Shown here: positions 15,944 through 25,905 of the stretch, in pieces
Position numbering within the stretch: position 1 is the first letter of the stretch
Layout of the letters: each line of letters opens with the position of its first letter
Source of the DNA: Candidatus Zixiibacteriota bacterium
Lineage (GTDB): Bacteria; Zixibacteria; MSB-5A5; GN15; PGXB01
DNA length: 64,000 nt
Direction: 5' to 3'
Assembly: GCA_900498245.1 (NCBI GenBank)
Contig: LS998015.1
Coordinates: 303,425-367,424 of the forward strand
The notes under the pieces: model-generated
Database searches by the model: none
What the model saw: the letters and a program-made list of their open reading frames with translations, nothing else
What the model was told of the DNA's origin: nothing
Program-made: the position numbers and the translations under genes

Positions 15944-18900
15944 ATGACTTCCAGGCTTCTAAAAATAATTATTCTTTTTCTGACGATAGTGGCGCCTGCC
16001 GGCGCCACCGTCTATTATGTATCGCCGACCGGTGATGATGCCGCCAGTGGACTAACACCGTCGGACGCCTGGTTATCAATCGATAACTACAGTGCTCGTA
16101 TGGAACCGGGGGATACGGTAAATATCCTGCCCGGAACATATGAGATAACAAAAATGATCGATATAAAGGCCCGCGGCACAGGGTCGGCTCCCGTAGTCTA
16201 TCGAGGATTCGGCGGACGGCCCCTGATTACCGGAACGGTGACCGATGATCCATGGCTGCTGCTGGAAGAATCTTGCGTCATAGTTGAAAATATAGAAATG
16301 GCCGGCGCCGTCAAAAGCGGCATTTTTATTAAAAAGGATTCCAGTATTGTCACCGACTGCTATTTGCATGATATTGGAACGGTTGCCATTCGCGTGGACG
16401 GCTCTTATAATCTGGTGCAGAGAAATGTCATTGCCCGTGCCAAATCATACGGAATTTATAATATAAAAGGAGCCAAATATAACCGCTTTTACGGTAATAC
16501 CGTCTATGATGCTCTTTCGGGGGTAAGTATTCAGGTTAATGAGGCAACCGCGCGCATCATAAACAATGTCGCCGTATCATGCAATCTCGGTATCGCCGGG
16601 GTCGCGGGAAATATCTGCGCCTTCAATCTTCTCTGGGACAATAAATCCGGACAGTATTTCGGCGGGGCGGTCGATTCCGCGGGGGGAACGATTGCCGACC
16701 CGCTCTTTGTCGATACCGCTTCGGGTGATTTTCATCTTAATTTCGGATCCCCGGCCATCGACGCCGGCATGAATCTCGATTACGTCTATACCGGACTGCG
16801 GCCCGACATCGGGGCCCTTGAGACCGGCGAACTGACTCGGTTGGAGATTGTACCGTCACGAGATACGCTCTGCGCCGATTCCGCATATCAGTTCGATGTT
16901 ATCGCTTATGACAGCGCCGACGGTCCGGCACCGAGGGGAAACCTGCTGTGGTCGCATACTTTCGCCACGGGGAATATCGATGCCGGCGGGCTTTTCACGC
17001 CGATCGGCACCGGATCGGGGCGGATAGTGGTCAATTCCGACCTGGGGGGTGTAACCGCGCAGACCGATCTTATTTATATCCGGCCGGGGGTGCTGACCGG
17101 ATTATCGATTTCACCTGACACTCTTACTATCACCGCCGGAACCAGCCAAATTTTCACGGCTCTGGGGCGGGATAAAAATGCCATTGAAGTTTCCGAAACC
17201 GGAAATCTGACCTGGTCGGTCATTGGAAATATCGGGGACATCGATTCTTCGGGACTATTCACGGCGCAACGGACGGGCCAAGGAATAATTCAGGTCGAAA
17301 GTGATCTGGGGTTTATGGCGACCAGTGATACGATAACGGTCACCGCCGGAGCCCCGGCCTATCTGAAGGTTCTTCCCGCCACCAATATTGTTCAAACCCT
17401 TTTAACCTATCAATATGCCGCGTTTCTTTATGATATCGACTCCAACCTGATCGGCGACTTTACCGATTCCGTTTCGTGGTCCACCACGGATTTGGTCGGC
17501 AATATCAGTGCCTCCGGATTATATACTGCCGGGCCTCTGGGGAATTACTGGGTTAAGGCTTCGTACAATGCCTTTGGTGATTCGGGATATGTTTCGGTGG
17601 TTCTCGCCGGGGGATTGCATCATGTCCGGATTGAATATTTCGACGGGACTCCGGTCGATTCGGTGGATCTTTCGTCCGATATCGACACCACGCATTTGTA
17701 TGCCCGGGGCTATACTTTGACCGACGCCCTGATAGGCGATGTTTCAGTCGATTGGAGCATCGTTGGGCCGGATTCGGTCGCCTCGCTGACGCCGCCTGTC
17801 GGAACGAATACAGAACTTCGGCTCAATAAATTGGGCGACATCAAAGTAGCCATACTCCATTCCTCGGGAATGACCGATACCAGCGGAATGATAACGGTAA
17901 TTTCCGGCGAGGCCGCATCATTATTATTTGAGCCGGAGACGGTCACATTGACGGCCGGCGATACGCTTACTTTCGCCGTCACGTCCCTTGATGCCGACAA
18001 TAATGTTCTTAATCCGCAGCCGGTTCCAGCGTGGAGTGTCTCCGGCGGTATCGGCACGATCGACGGTTCGGGGTTATTTACGGCCGCTTCGGTCGGCCAG
18101 GGAAGAATTGTGGTGACGGCGGGCGGGTTCACTGACTCCAGCGGTCAAGTTATTGTAACGCCGGGGGCTCTGGCATCGATTAATATCGAACCCGATTCCG
18201 TTGCAGTTGGAATAGGTGATACCATTCAATTTATAGCGGTCGGCCTTGACGGGTCCGGAAATGCCACATCGCCGGGCAATATTATTTGGAAAGCGCTGGG
18301 GTTAATCGGCAAAATCGACAGTAGCGGCCGCTATATCGCGGAACATCCGGGTATCGGCGCCGTCACCGCCGAAAATGAAGCGGCCGGGATAGCCGACACT
18401 ACCCTGGATTTACGGGTAGAAGAGTTATTTTTCACCACCATACCGGCGGGCAACCAAAAGATTCAGCCCGACGGCGATGAGGCGACAATCGCCGAATTTA
18501 GCATCGACAATTATTTCACGCAAATAAAGACGATTACTTCGATAACGATCCGCGACCTGTCCACCGGCGCCGGAACGATCGATGAACTGGCGGGCAATAT
18601 GGTGGCGGCGCGGGTTTATCTCGATACCGACGGCGATTCGGTACGGACGGCAGCCGATTCCTTACTGGGAGAGACTTTGTATGGGCCCGACCAGATGACT
18701 TTCACCGTACCCGCGATCGATATTGCGCCGGACAGCGGCCGGACATTTATGGTCACGGCCCGGTCGGCACGATACGCCCGCGACGGCGACTCAGTTGATA
18801 TCGCGCTTATTCCCGGAGTCGATATTGAAACGGCCGATTATACCATAGTCGCCGGCCCGGCTCTTTCGAATTCCATCGGCGTCACCGAGGTTGACGGTAT

Positions 18901-21900
18901 GGTGGCCGGCCAGATGGAAGTTGTGCCGATGGGGAACAGGGCAGTCGGATGGGCGGACAGCATGGCGCTCTGCCTGGCGGTTGACCTGCCGCGGAACGGG
19001 TATCAATCCGATACCCTGATCGGGCTGGAAATTAAAAATGGCGGATCTGCGACCGTGACCGATTTTGACTCCCTGTCACTCTTTGCCGACAATGGCGATG
19101 GTATCTGGAACGGTGCGGCCAATGAGATTCCTCTCGGGCGGCTGGTCTTCAATGGCGAAAACTGGTCGCGGGGCGGTCTGACATTCGCTCTCAATAATGT
19201 TTCCAACCGGTTGTATGTCGCATCGAGGATCGCGCGATTTTCACGCGACGGGGCGACAATCAATCTTGAAATTCCGATGCAGGGAATCAGGGTGATGTCC
19301 GATAATGACGGGCCTCTCGATCAAGCCGTGGTTTGTCCGGATATTCTTACTATCGCCGGAACCCAAGCGGTTCTGGTCGAAGCGGTTCCGATTACGACCC
19401 GGGCCTGTGTGCCCGGTCTCAATAGCGGGCCGATGCTGGCGGTGACTCTGACCAACGGCTATTCCGATAATGTAACGCTCAATACCTGCTCGTTCACTTT
19501 TGTCGGGATCGATCCGGCAGGCGGAACCGGCGCCCAGATCGCCAGCCAGATCGATTCGGTCTATCTCTACCGGAATCGGGATAACGATCCTGCATCCATA
19601 TCAGCGGCGGATACGTTGCTGGCATCGGGTATTCTGGCGCTGGGCAAGGCGACTTTCAATATTTCCGATCTGGAATTATCAAGCGGGGGCGGTACATGCA
19701 CGGTCATGGTGGCGGCCAAATTGAGTTTGCGCAATGCCAAAAATGCCAATACGATCGCTTTTGCTTTGGCGGACACCTCGGCTATAATCTGCGCTCAGCC
19801 GGTTCGCCTGAGCGGGACCTTCCCGCTGGCCAATCCGGTGACTTTTACCATAAATGCCTTTCCGGCCGCGGCCGTCACGGTGCATTCTCTGCCGGTCACC
19901 AATCTCTATGCCGGATTGAGCAACCAGCCGGTTCTGGATTTCGAAATTCCGCGCAACGGTTATGCGATTGACCGCCTGACGGAAATCAATCTGGCTAATA
20001 CCGGTTCTCTCACCGACAAATCAGTTTTCGATAATATCCGGCTGTGGCAGGATCTTACCGGTAACGGATATAGTACCGATGACGTATTGATCGGGGCCTT
20101 CAAGGCGGTCAGCGAACACTGGCGGCTGGACGGCATCAGCGCCGCCCTTAGTCTGCCGTCGAATCGTTTTGTCGTGACAGTAAGTGTCAATGCATTGCAG
20201 TCGTACGGCGGAACGCTCCGGTTTGGAATAATGCAATCCGGGGCAAAGTATCTCTCCGGCACCACCGGTCCCGATGACGCCGCGGTGCAAAACGCCACCT
20301 CGCTTCTGCTTTTCCCGTCTAACCGGATTACGGCTATTTCAATCCCGACCGGCGCCAAAGTGGTGGCCCCCGGCTCCTCCGGCCATACCGTCATGGCTTT
20401 CGCTCTCTATAACGGGTATCTGGACCAGACCAAGACCTTGACCCAGGTTACCTTCACGAATAATTCGTACTCGGTGGGGACGCCCGATTTTGCCGACCAT
20501 GAACTCGGGCAAGTTTCTTTATACTGGGATATCGATAAGAATCGCGTTTTCGATAATGATCAATTGATGGGAACGGGGCTTTTTGCCGACGGCATATTGA
20601 AAATCGAGGGATTCAAAGCGTCGCTGGCCTCCGAATCGCTGGCTTATTTCTTCGTGGTTTGCGATCTGCCGCTCGACTTGAATGATGCCGACAGTCTCGC
20701 GGTATCGGTCGTGCAGCCGTCCGATTTTGTCTTTTCGGATGTGGTCAATCTCAACGGCGACCTGCCGCTTTCGGGCGAGGGCCATCTGGTGATCGACGGC
20801 TCCATAAGGCGTCAATATCAATTGCACGGCCCCAACGGGCGGTCGCTCTCTCCGGGGGACAGTAATGTGGTCCTGATGGTTTTCACCCCCGCTTACAACG
20901 GGGATCAGAATGACCAATTGAACCAAATCACGCTTGAAAATCTCGGCACCGCCGATACCGCCTCGATTGCGAATCTCAAATTATGGCGCGACGTCAACGG
21001 CGATTTTAAACTCGACGGGGGCGATATTGAAGCCGGAACATTTATATATAATAATGGAAGCTGGCTGGCGCAAAGCCTGGCGATGCCGATTTCCGGCCCG
21101 GCTCCGGTTCTGATGATAACGGGCGATGTCCCGACAGAAGCGCTTTCGGGAGCCACCTTCTGCGGAGCCATTCCCGTCCTTGGATGCAGTTACCAGTCAT
21201 ATAACGACGGCCCGATCGACTCATCGCTGACGGCTTCGGGAACCTTCACGGTGTCGGCGTCGGACCTGCGGGTCTCAATCGAGCCGCTTCGTTCCAGTTA
21301 TTCGGTGGGGCAGGGAATAGATGTGGCGATGGCGATTACGAATAAATCGGCGGGGCAACTCGATTCGATTCTCGCCGAAGTTGTCGAGACAATAAATCCC
21401 CAACTGGTGCGCCTTGACAGCAGTACCGCCGGCCCAGTCAACCTGCCATCGTCGGAAATATTTATCTGTCATTACTATTTCACGGCTCTGGGCGACGGCG
21501 ACGTATTGTGGCGGCTTCGCTCCCGCGCCCTTTCGACCGGCGACTCTTCGGTCGTAGTGCAGACGCCGACGGTGTCGATTCAGCGCGGTATTTCGCCGGT
21601 TCTATTGTCCCTTCTGAATACCAGCCCGACCGCCGTAACCAAGGGACAGACCAATATTTTCCCGCTGAACCTGTCGTGCCCGCATCCCGACACCGGCAGC
21701 AATTATGCGCCACTGACGCTATCAAGTTTGAAACTTCGGGTCATCGACGGGCAGGGGAATCCGGTTGCCGCCGCCAATCTTTTCAGCCGCATGGTTGTCG
21801 CCACCGGTCTGGAAATCCTTTCGGTGGTGCAGACCGTGCCGAGTCAGTCCGATATTCTATTCTCCTTCAATTCGCCATTGATAATTCTCCCCGGGACGAT

Positions 21901-23896
21901 GCAGAATTTAATGCTGATGGTTGACATCGCAACCGACGCGACGGTCGCGAATTTCATGATTTCGGTGGACAGCGCGTCCTGGGTACCGTTCCGAGATTAT
22001 AACACCTCCCAGGTTGTACCGCACGCGGCGGGTGTAATTTATCCTATCCGGACCTCGCCGACCCGGGTCGATGCGCCCTCGCAGCAGGTGGCGGTATCGG
22101 CCGAATCGTGCACCCTGCCGACGGTTAATTTCCTCCAGCAGGGGGTCGATGTTTTGAAGCTGGTGTTCCGTCATACCGGTCTGCCCGGCAGTTCGGCTGC
22201 GCAGATCACCAAACTGACTCTCGCGGTGGTCGATTCGTCCGGGGCACCGCTGGCGGCGGGGGACCTGTTCGACCGGATTACGATCCGCAGGCAAAATTAT
22301 CTGGTCGGGGATCTGACGCCCTTATCCCAGGATTATTCGCCCCAGCAGATTTCGCTTTCGGCGCCGCTCAATTTGAATCCCGAAGAAATAGACTCATTAT
22401 ATATAGAAGTATCGATTAAATCGGCCGCCACGGCTTCCGGATTCAAACTTCAAATTTCCGACAGCACCTGTTTCGTGGCGCGCGATCTGAACACCGGTTC
22501 GCCTCTTCTGACAATCACCGATACGGAACTGGCCAGCGGCACGGTTTTCCCGATTATCTCTTCGTGGAGCGCTTTCCGGTTCCCGGCGGAACCGCTCTTT
22601 GTCTGCCTCAATTGTATTGCGCCGTCTTCGGTCGCGGGCGGCGCCGATATGGTGCCCCTGATTTCTCTGGCGGCCTCATATCCGATTTCGGAGCAGTATT
22701 CGGGCGTTCGTCTCACCGGCGCGATAATAAAAATCACCGACAGCGGCGGCCTGCCGCTGGAGCCGACAAATATATTCGACCGCATCGGGATTCGGGTCGA
22801 TGGCGGCGTCATGCAGTACGGATCACTTCTCCCGCTCGGCGCCGGAATGCTGCGGGTCCCGTTCGGAAGTAGCGGTGAAGCGCTCGCTCCGGGCGACTCC
22901 GCCACCGTGAGTCTGTATGCCGATTTGCGCCCCGATGTTCCCTACTCCGATTTTGCCCTTGAGATTCTGGCGCTCAATGATATTTTCACGGCCGATGTCA
23001 GCGACAGTCAGCATGTTCCGGGGGCAACTCCCGCCCCGAATTGCTCGCAGGAATTTCCCTATATGACGGCACCGATTTCCATCCTGATGCCGGCCGGCCG
23101 CCCGGTGCTCCTGCACTCGCACCAGCCGGTCCGCATGGCCCCGGCCGGAAGCCGGCAGGTCACCTTATTCGAAGGCTCGCTCACATACAATTCGCTGTCG
23201 CCGGTGGGACAGGTTGAGATAGATGGTTTTGGCGCTCAACTGATTCGCCGTGGAGAGGATGGCGCCGGATATAATGATAGTATTTCGGTCGAAGCGGTTC
23301 ACCTATTAATCAACGGTACCGAAATAGGCCGTGACAGTCTGCTGGCCAATAATGCAATTGATATCGAAGCTCTGAATCAGTTTGTAATCAGCCGCGGGGA
23401 CAGTGTCGCGATTAAATTGACCTGTGATTTGACCGGGACCGCTCCTGCCGATAATTTTGTCCTGTCCTTTGCCGATTCGTCTTTCCTGCGCTTGATAGAC
23501 AAAAGCCTGGCGTCCGCGGTATATACGGTGCTTCCGGGAAAAACTTATCCCTACGAAGCGGGCGAAATTTCGATCACGGCCGCCGAATTGAAATCGTCGT
23601 TCACAAACTACCCGAATCCCTTCAACCCGGTTAGGTCCGAAATTACCACGATCGGCTATGTGCTTGGCGAGGATGCCGCGGTCGATATAGATATTTTTAC
23701 GATTACTGGAGATTTGGTTTTTCATGTGGCCGGTCATGCCCCCCGGTCGGCGGGAAGCAACCAGTCCGATACCTGGGACGGCCGGAACGGCGACGGGCAC
23801 CTGGTGCAGCCGGGTGTTTATTTCTGTCAGATTACGGCCAACTATCTATCGGGCCGGGTCGAGAGTTTCCGAAGAAAGATTGCGGTGGTAAGATGA
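15944..23896 (+). CDS. giant secreted surface protein: beta-helix, Ig-like repeats, YPNPFNP sorting domain
   Basis: 2650 residues. Signal peptide at 1-21 (LLKIIILFLTIVAPAGA). Residues about 22-295 are a right-handed beta-helix of the DUF1565/pectate-lyase type (YYVSPTGDDAASGLTPSDAW ... PAIDAGMN ... RPDIGALETGE). About 300-870 are Big_2-like Ig domains (LSISPDTLTITAGTSQIF ... GNIGDIDSSGLFTA). About 870-2550 are many larger divergent repeats containing PRNGYQSD and DNGDGIWNG-type segments. The last 95 residues are a T9SS type A/FlgD-like sorting domain (FTNYPNPFNPVRSE ... WDGRNGDGHLVQPGVYFCQI). No good ribosome site precedes the ATG. It overlaps the next gene by 4 bases (ATGA). Confidence 0.9.
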   Translation: MTSRLLKIIILFLTIVAPAGATVYYVSPTGDDAASGLTPSDAWLSIDNYSARMEPGDTVNILPGTYEITKMIDIKARGTGSAPVVYRGFGGRPLITGTVTDDPWLLLEESCVIVENIEMAGAVKSGIFIKKDSSIVTDCYLHDIGTVAIRVDGSYNLVQRNVIARAKSYGIYNIKGAKYNRFYGNTVYDALSGVSIQVNEATARIINNVAVSCNLGIAGVAGNICAFNLLWDNKSGQYFGGAVDSAGGTIADPLFVDTASGDFHLNFGSPAIDAGMNLDYVYTGLRPDIGALETGELTRLEIVPSRDTLCADSAYQFDVIAYDSADGPAPRGNLLWSHTFATGNIDAGGLFTPIGTGSGRIVVNSDLGGVTAQTDLIYIRPGVLTGLSISPDTLTITAGTSQIFTALGRDKNAIEVSETGNLTWSVIGNIGDIDSSGLFTAQRTGQGIIQVESDLGFMATSDTITVTAGAPAYLKVLPATNIVQTLLTYQYAAFLYDIDSNLIGDFTDSVSWSTTDLVGNISASGLYTAGPLGNYWVKASYNAFGDSGYVSVVLAGGLHHVRIEYFDGTPVDSVDLSSDIDTTHLYARGYTLTDALIGDVSVDWSIVGPDSVASLTPPVGTNTELRLNKLGDIKVAILHSSGMTDTSGMITVISGEAASLLFEPETVTLTAGDTLTFAVTSLDADNNVLNPQPVPAWSVSGGIGTIDGSGLFTAASVGQGRIVVTAGGFTDSSGQVIVTPGALASINIEPDSVAVGIGDTIQFIAVGLDGSGNATSPGNIIWKALGLIGKIDSSGRYIAEHPGIGAVTAENEAAGIADTTLDLRVEELFFTTIPAGNQKIQPDGDEATIAEFSIDNYFTQIKTITSITIRDLSTGAGTIDELAGNMVAARVYLDTDGDSVRTAADSLLGETLYGPDQMTFTVPAIDIAPDSGRTFMVTARSARYARDGDSVDIALIPGVDIETADYTIVAGPALSNSIGVTEVDGMVAGQMEVVPMGNRAVGWADSMALCLAVDLPRNGYQSDTLIGLEIKNGGSATVTDFDSLSLFADNGDGIWNGAANEIPLGRLVFNGENWSRGGLTFALNNVSNRLYVASRIARFSRDGATINLEIPMQGIRVMSDNDGPLDQAVVCPDILTIAGTQAVLVEAVPITTRACVPGLNSGPMLAVTLTNGYSDNVTLNTCSFTFVGIDPAGGTGAQIASQIDSVYLYRNRDNDPASISAADTLLASGILALGKATFNISDLELSSGGGTCTVMVAAKLSLRNAKNANTIAFALADTSAIICAQPVRLSGTFPLANPVTFTINAFPAAAVTVHSLPVTNLYAGLSNQPVLDFEIPRNGYAIDRLTEINLANTGSLTDKSVFDNIRLWQDLTGNGYSTDDVLIGAFKAVSEHWRLDGISAALSLPSNRFVVTVSVNALQSYGGTLRFGIMQSGAKYLSGTTGPDDAAVQNATSLLLFPSNRITAISIPTGAKVVAPGSSGHTVMAFALYNGYLDQTKTLTQVTFTNNSYSVGTPDFADHELGQVSLYWDIDKNRVFDNDQLMGTGLFADGILKIEGFKASLASESLAYFFVVCDLPLDLNDADSLAVSVVQPSDFVFSDVVNLNGDLPLSGEGHLVIDGSIRRQYQLHGPNGRSLSPGDSNVVLMVFTPAYNGDQNDQLNQITLENLGTADTASIANLKLWRDVNGDFKLDGGDIEAGTFIYNNGSWLAQSLAMPISGPAPVLMITGDVPTEALSGATFCGAIPVLGCSYQSYNDGPIDSSLTASGTFTVSASDLRVSIEPLRSSYSVGQGIDVAMAITNKSAGQLDSILAEVVETINPQLVRLDSSTAGPVNLPSSEIFICHYYFTALGDGDVLWRLRSRALSTGDSSVVVQTPTVSIQRGISPVLLSLLNTSPTAVTKGQTNIFPLNLSCPHPDTGSNYAPLTLSSLKLRVIDGQGNPVAAANLFSRMVVATGLEILSVVQTVPSQSDILFSFNSPLIILPGTMQNLMLMVDIATDATVANFMISVDSASWVPFRDYNTSQVVPHAAGVIYPIRTSPTRVDAPSQQVAVSAESCTLPTVNFLQQGVDVLKLVFRHTGLPGSSAAQITKLTLAVVDSSGAPLAAGDLFDRITIRRQNYLVGDLTPLSQDYSPQQISLSAPLNLNPEEIDSLYIEVSIKSAATASGFKLQISDSTCFVARDLNTGSPLLTITDTELASGTVFPIISSWSAFRFPAEPLFVCLNCIAPSSVAGGADMVPLISLAASYPISEQYSGVRLTGAIIKITDSGGLPLEPTNIFDRIGIRVDGGVMQYGSLLPLGAGMLRVPFGSSGEALAPGDSATVSLYADLRPDVPYSDFALEILALNDIFTADVSDSQHVPGATPAPNCSQEFPYMTAPISILMPAGRPVLLHSHQPVRMAPAGSRQVTLFEGSLTYNSLSPVGQVEIDGFGAQLIRRGEDGAGYNDSISVEAVHLLINGTEIGRDSLLANNAIDIEALNQFVISRGDSVAIKLTCDLTGTAPADNFVLSFADSSFLRLIDKSLASAVYTVLPGKTYPYEAGEISITAAELKSSFTNYPNPFNPVRSEITTIGYVLGEDAAVDIDIFTITGDLVFHVAGHAPRSAGSNQSDTWDGRNGDGHLVQPGVYFCQITANYLSGRVESFRRKIAVVR

Positions 23897-25905
23897 GGAA
23901 AAGAGTTTTCATTATCATGGTCCTGGCGGTGCTTCTCATGTCAGTGTCCGCTTTCGGGCAGAGCGGGGGAACGACGTCCCCCTTAGCCTCGGGGGTGGGA
24001 GCGCGTGATCTGGCCCTGGGAGCCGCCGATATAGCGACTTGCGATTACACCACTGCCCCATACTGGAACCCGTCCCGGCTCGCCCGCAGTGAGCAGTTGA
24101 GTCTGACCGGTTTTCATACGCGTTTGTATGATGCCGATATCGCCTATCAGTATCTCGGCATCGTGATCCCGACCCTCGATTGGGGCTCATTCGGGATCGG
24201 CGTTATCAGGCTGGGGGTGGACAATATCGAAGAGCGCGACGCCTCCAATCTGCTGACCGGCACCTTCGATGACAATCGGCTCGGTTTCCGTCTGGCGTAC
24301 GGGCAGACGGTCGGTTCTCTCGATCTCGGGCTGGCCGTCTCAATGGAAAATCATACCGTCGGATCATACAAGGCAACGTCAAGTCCCGGTCTCGATATCG
24401 CCGTATCGAAAATAATCGGCTCTCCGTTCGCATGGTGCCATTATGTAACGGTCAGCGTGGTCGCCCGAAACATCATTGCACCGTCGATGAAACTGGTCGA
24501 TGAAGAGGTGAAGTCGCCGGCGCAGTACCAGATCGGTCTGAGTACAAGAATCATGCCGAATCGCTCGAGCCGTCAATATCTGGAAGTTTCGGGAGGATTT
24601 CAGAAGACGGATCTCGCCGACGCGGATCCGTCATTGGGACTGGAATACTCCATACTCGATATGCTTAAATTGCGGGGCAGTCTCAGGGGCAAACTGATTT
24701 CCGGCGGGGTCGGGCTGGCGTATCACGGGATCAGCGTCGATTACGCCGTGGTGGACCGGGATATGGGGGCCCTGCATATGATTTCTTTGACCACGGCCGT
24801 TGGAAAACCGGCCACCGAACGGCGGCTGAATCGTACCCGCGAGCGGGAAGCCGCGTTCAGCCGGGCCATGAATGACCGTCTGACAAAACAAAATATCGAA
24901 CTGGCGTCGCAGTTGCTCGCGAGCGGCAAGACGGCGCTGGCATCAGGGGATCTTCGCACCGCCGATTCCGATTTTGACCGCGCCCTCTTCTTGTCGCGCA
25001 GCAGCGGTATCGATACGACCGAGTCCGCTTCCCTCCTGGCGCAGGTTCAGGAGCAGATCACCCGGCGCGAGAGAAATTCGGCGGTAGCGATGCATCTCGA
25101 TTCGGCGCGGGTGCGCCTGTCGGCATCCGATTATCTCGGCTGTCAGTATTTTGCCGGCCTGGCGCTGGCGCTCGACTCGAGCAATATTGAAGCGATCGGC
25201 CTGCATGAAAAGGCCGGCCGAGCCTCGTCGGAATTGAGCCGCCGCCAGGAATTTGTTCAACACCGAGTTCTCATTATCGATTCCCTGATCGGATACGGCC
25301 GCTATGACGAAGCACTATCGGCGGCTAGGAGCGTTAATCAGGTGGCGCCGGATAATCCGCTGGCCCAGCAGGCCCTTAAGAAAGCGGAATTCGAATTGTT
25401 CCGCTACGAAGCCGAAGCGGCCATGGCCCGCCAGGAGTACCGTACCGCTATCGGGCTCCTCGATTCGGCGCTGACTCGTTTCCCCGGGCAGAACCGGTGC
25501 CTGGCGCTGCGGCAGCAGTGCCGCCGGGAAGAAGAAAATTTCCGTGCGGCAGCGGCAGTGACCGAAGTTACACCGGCGCCGCTCAGCCGCGAGATAGAGA
25601 AACAGGTTGCGGATATGTATGAAAAGGGTCGGGCCGCTTTCAACCGCGGTGATTTGCCGCAGGCGATGAAAGATTGGGAAGAAGTCGATCGTCTCGCTCC
25701 CGGATATCAGGCGGTCCGCGAATACCTGGTCAAGGTGTACCGATTTGTCGGGGTCGATCTGTACAGCCGGAATCAGATGAACGAGGCTCTCAAAATATGG
25801 GAGAAAGCGCTGGCCATCGCGCCCGACAATACGGAAATCGCGGCCTATGCCCGTCGCACCCGGAATGAAATTGATAAACTGAAGGAACTCTCCGATGGCA
25901 ACTGA
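23893..25905 (+). CDS. PorV/PorQ-like outer-membrane barrel fused to TPR repeats
   Basis: 670 residues with a signal peptide ending SVSAFGQ. Residues about 25-305 match the PorV/UPF0164 barrel family: GVGARDLALGAADIATCDYTTAPYWNPSRLA near the start, then repeated amphipathic strands. From about 320 to the end are TPR-like helical repeats (ELASQLLASGKTALASGDLRTADSDFDRAL; DMYEKGRAAFNRGDLPQAMKDWEEVDRLAPGY). In Bacteroidota PorV helps deliver type IX secretion substrates, so its coupling (ATGA overlap) to a gene with a YPNPFNP tail suggests a dedicated surface-delivery partner. That role is inference; a TPR fusion is not the standard PorV form. Confidence 0.8.
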   Translation: MRKRVFIIMVLAVLLMSVSAFGQSGGTTSPLASGVGARDLALGAADIATCDYTTAPYWNPSRLARSEQLSLTGFHTRLYDADIAYQYLGIVIPTLDWGSFGIGVIRLGVDNIEERDASNLLTGTFDDNRLGFRLAYGQTVGSLDLGLAVSMENHTVGSYKATSSPGLDIAVSKIIGSPFAWCHYVTVSVVARNIIAPSMKLVDEEVKSPAQYQIGLSTRIMPNRSSRQYLEVSGGFQKTDLADADPSLGLEYSILDMLKLRGSLRGKLISGGVGLAYHGISVDYAVVDRDMGALHMISLTTAVGKPATERRLNRTREREAAFSRAMNDRLTKQNIELASQLLASGKTALASGDLRTADSDFDRALFLSRSSGIDTTESASLLAQVQEQITRRERNSAVAMHLDSARVRLSASDYLGCQYFAGLALALDSSNIEAIGLHEKAGRASSELSRRQEFVQHRVLIIDSLIGYGRYDEALSAARSVNQVAPDNPLAQQALKKAEFELFRYEAEAAMARQEYRTAIGLLDSALTRFPGQNRCLALRQQCRREEENFRAAAAVTEVTPAPLSREIEKQVADMYEKGRAAFNRGDLPQAMKDWEEVDRLAPGYQAVREYLVKVYRFVGVDLYSRNQMNEALKIWEKALAIAPDNTEIAAYARRTRNEIDKLKELSDGN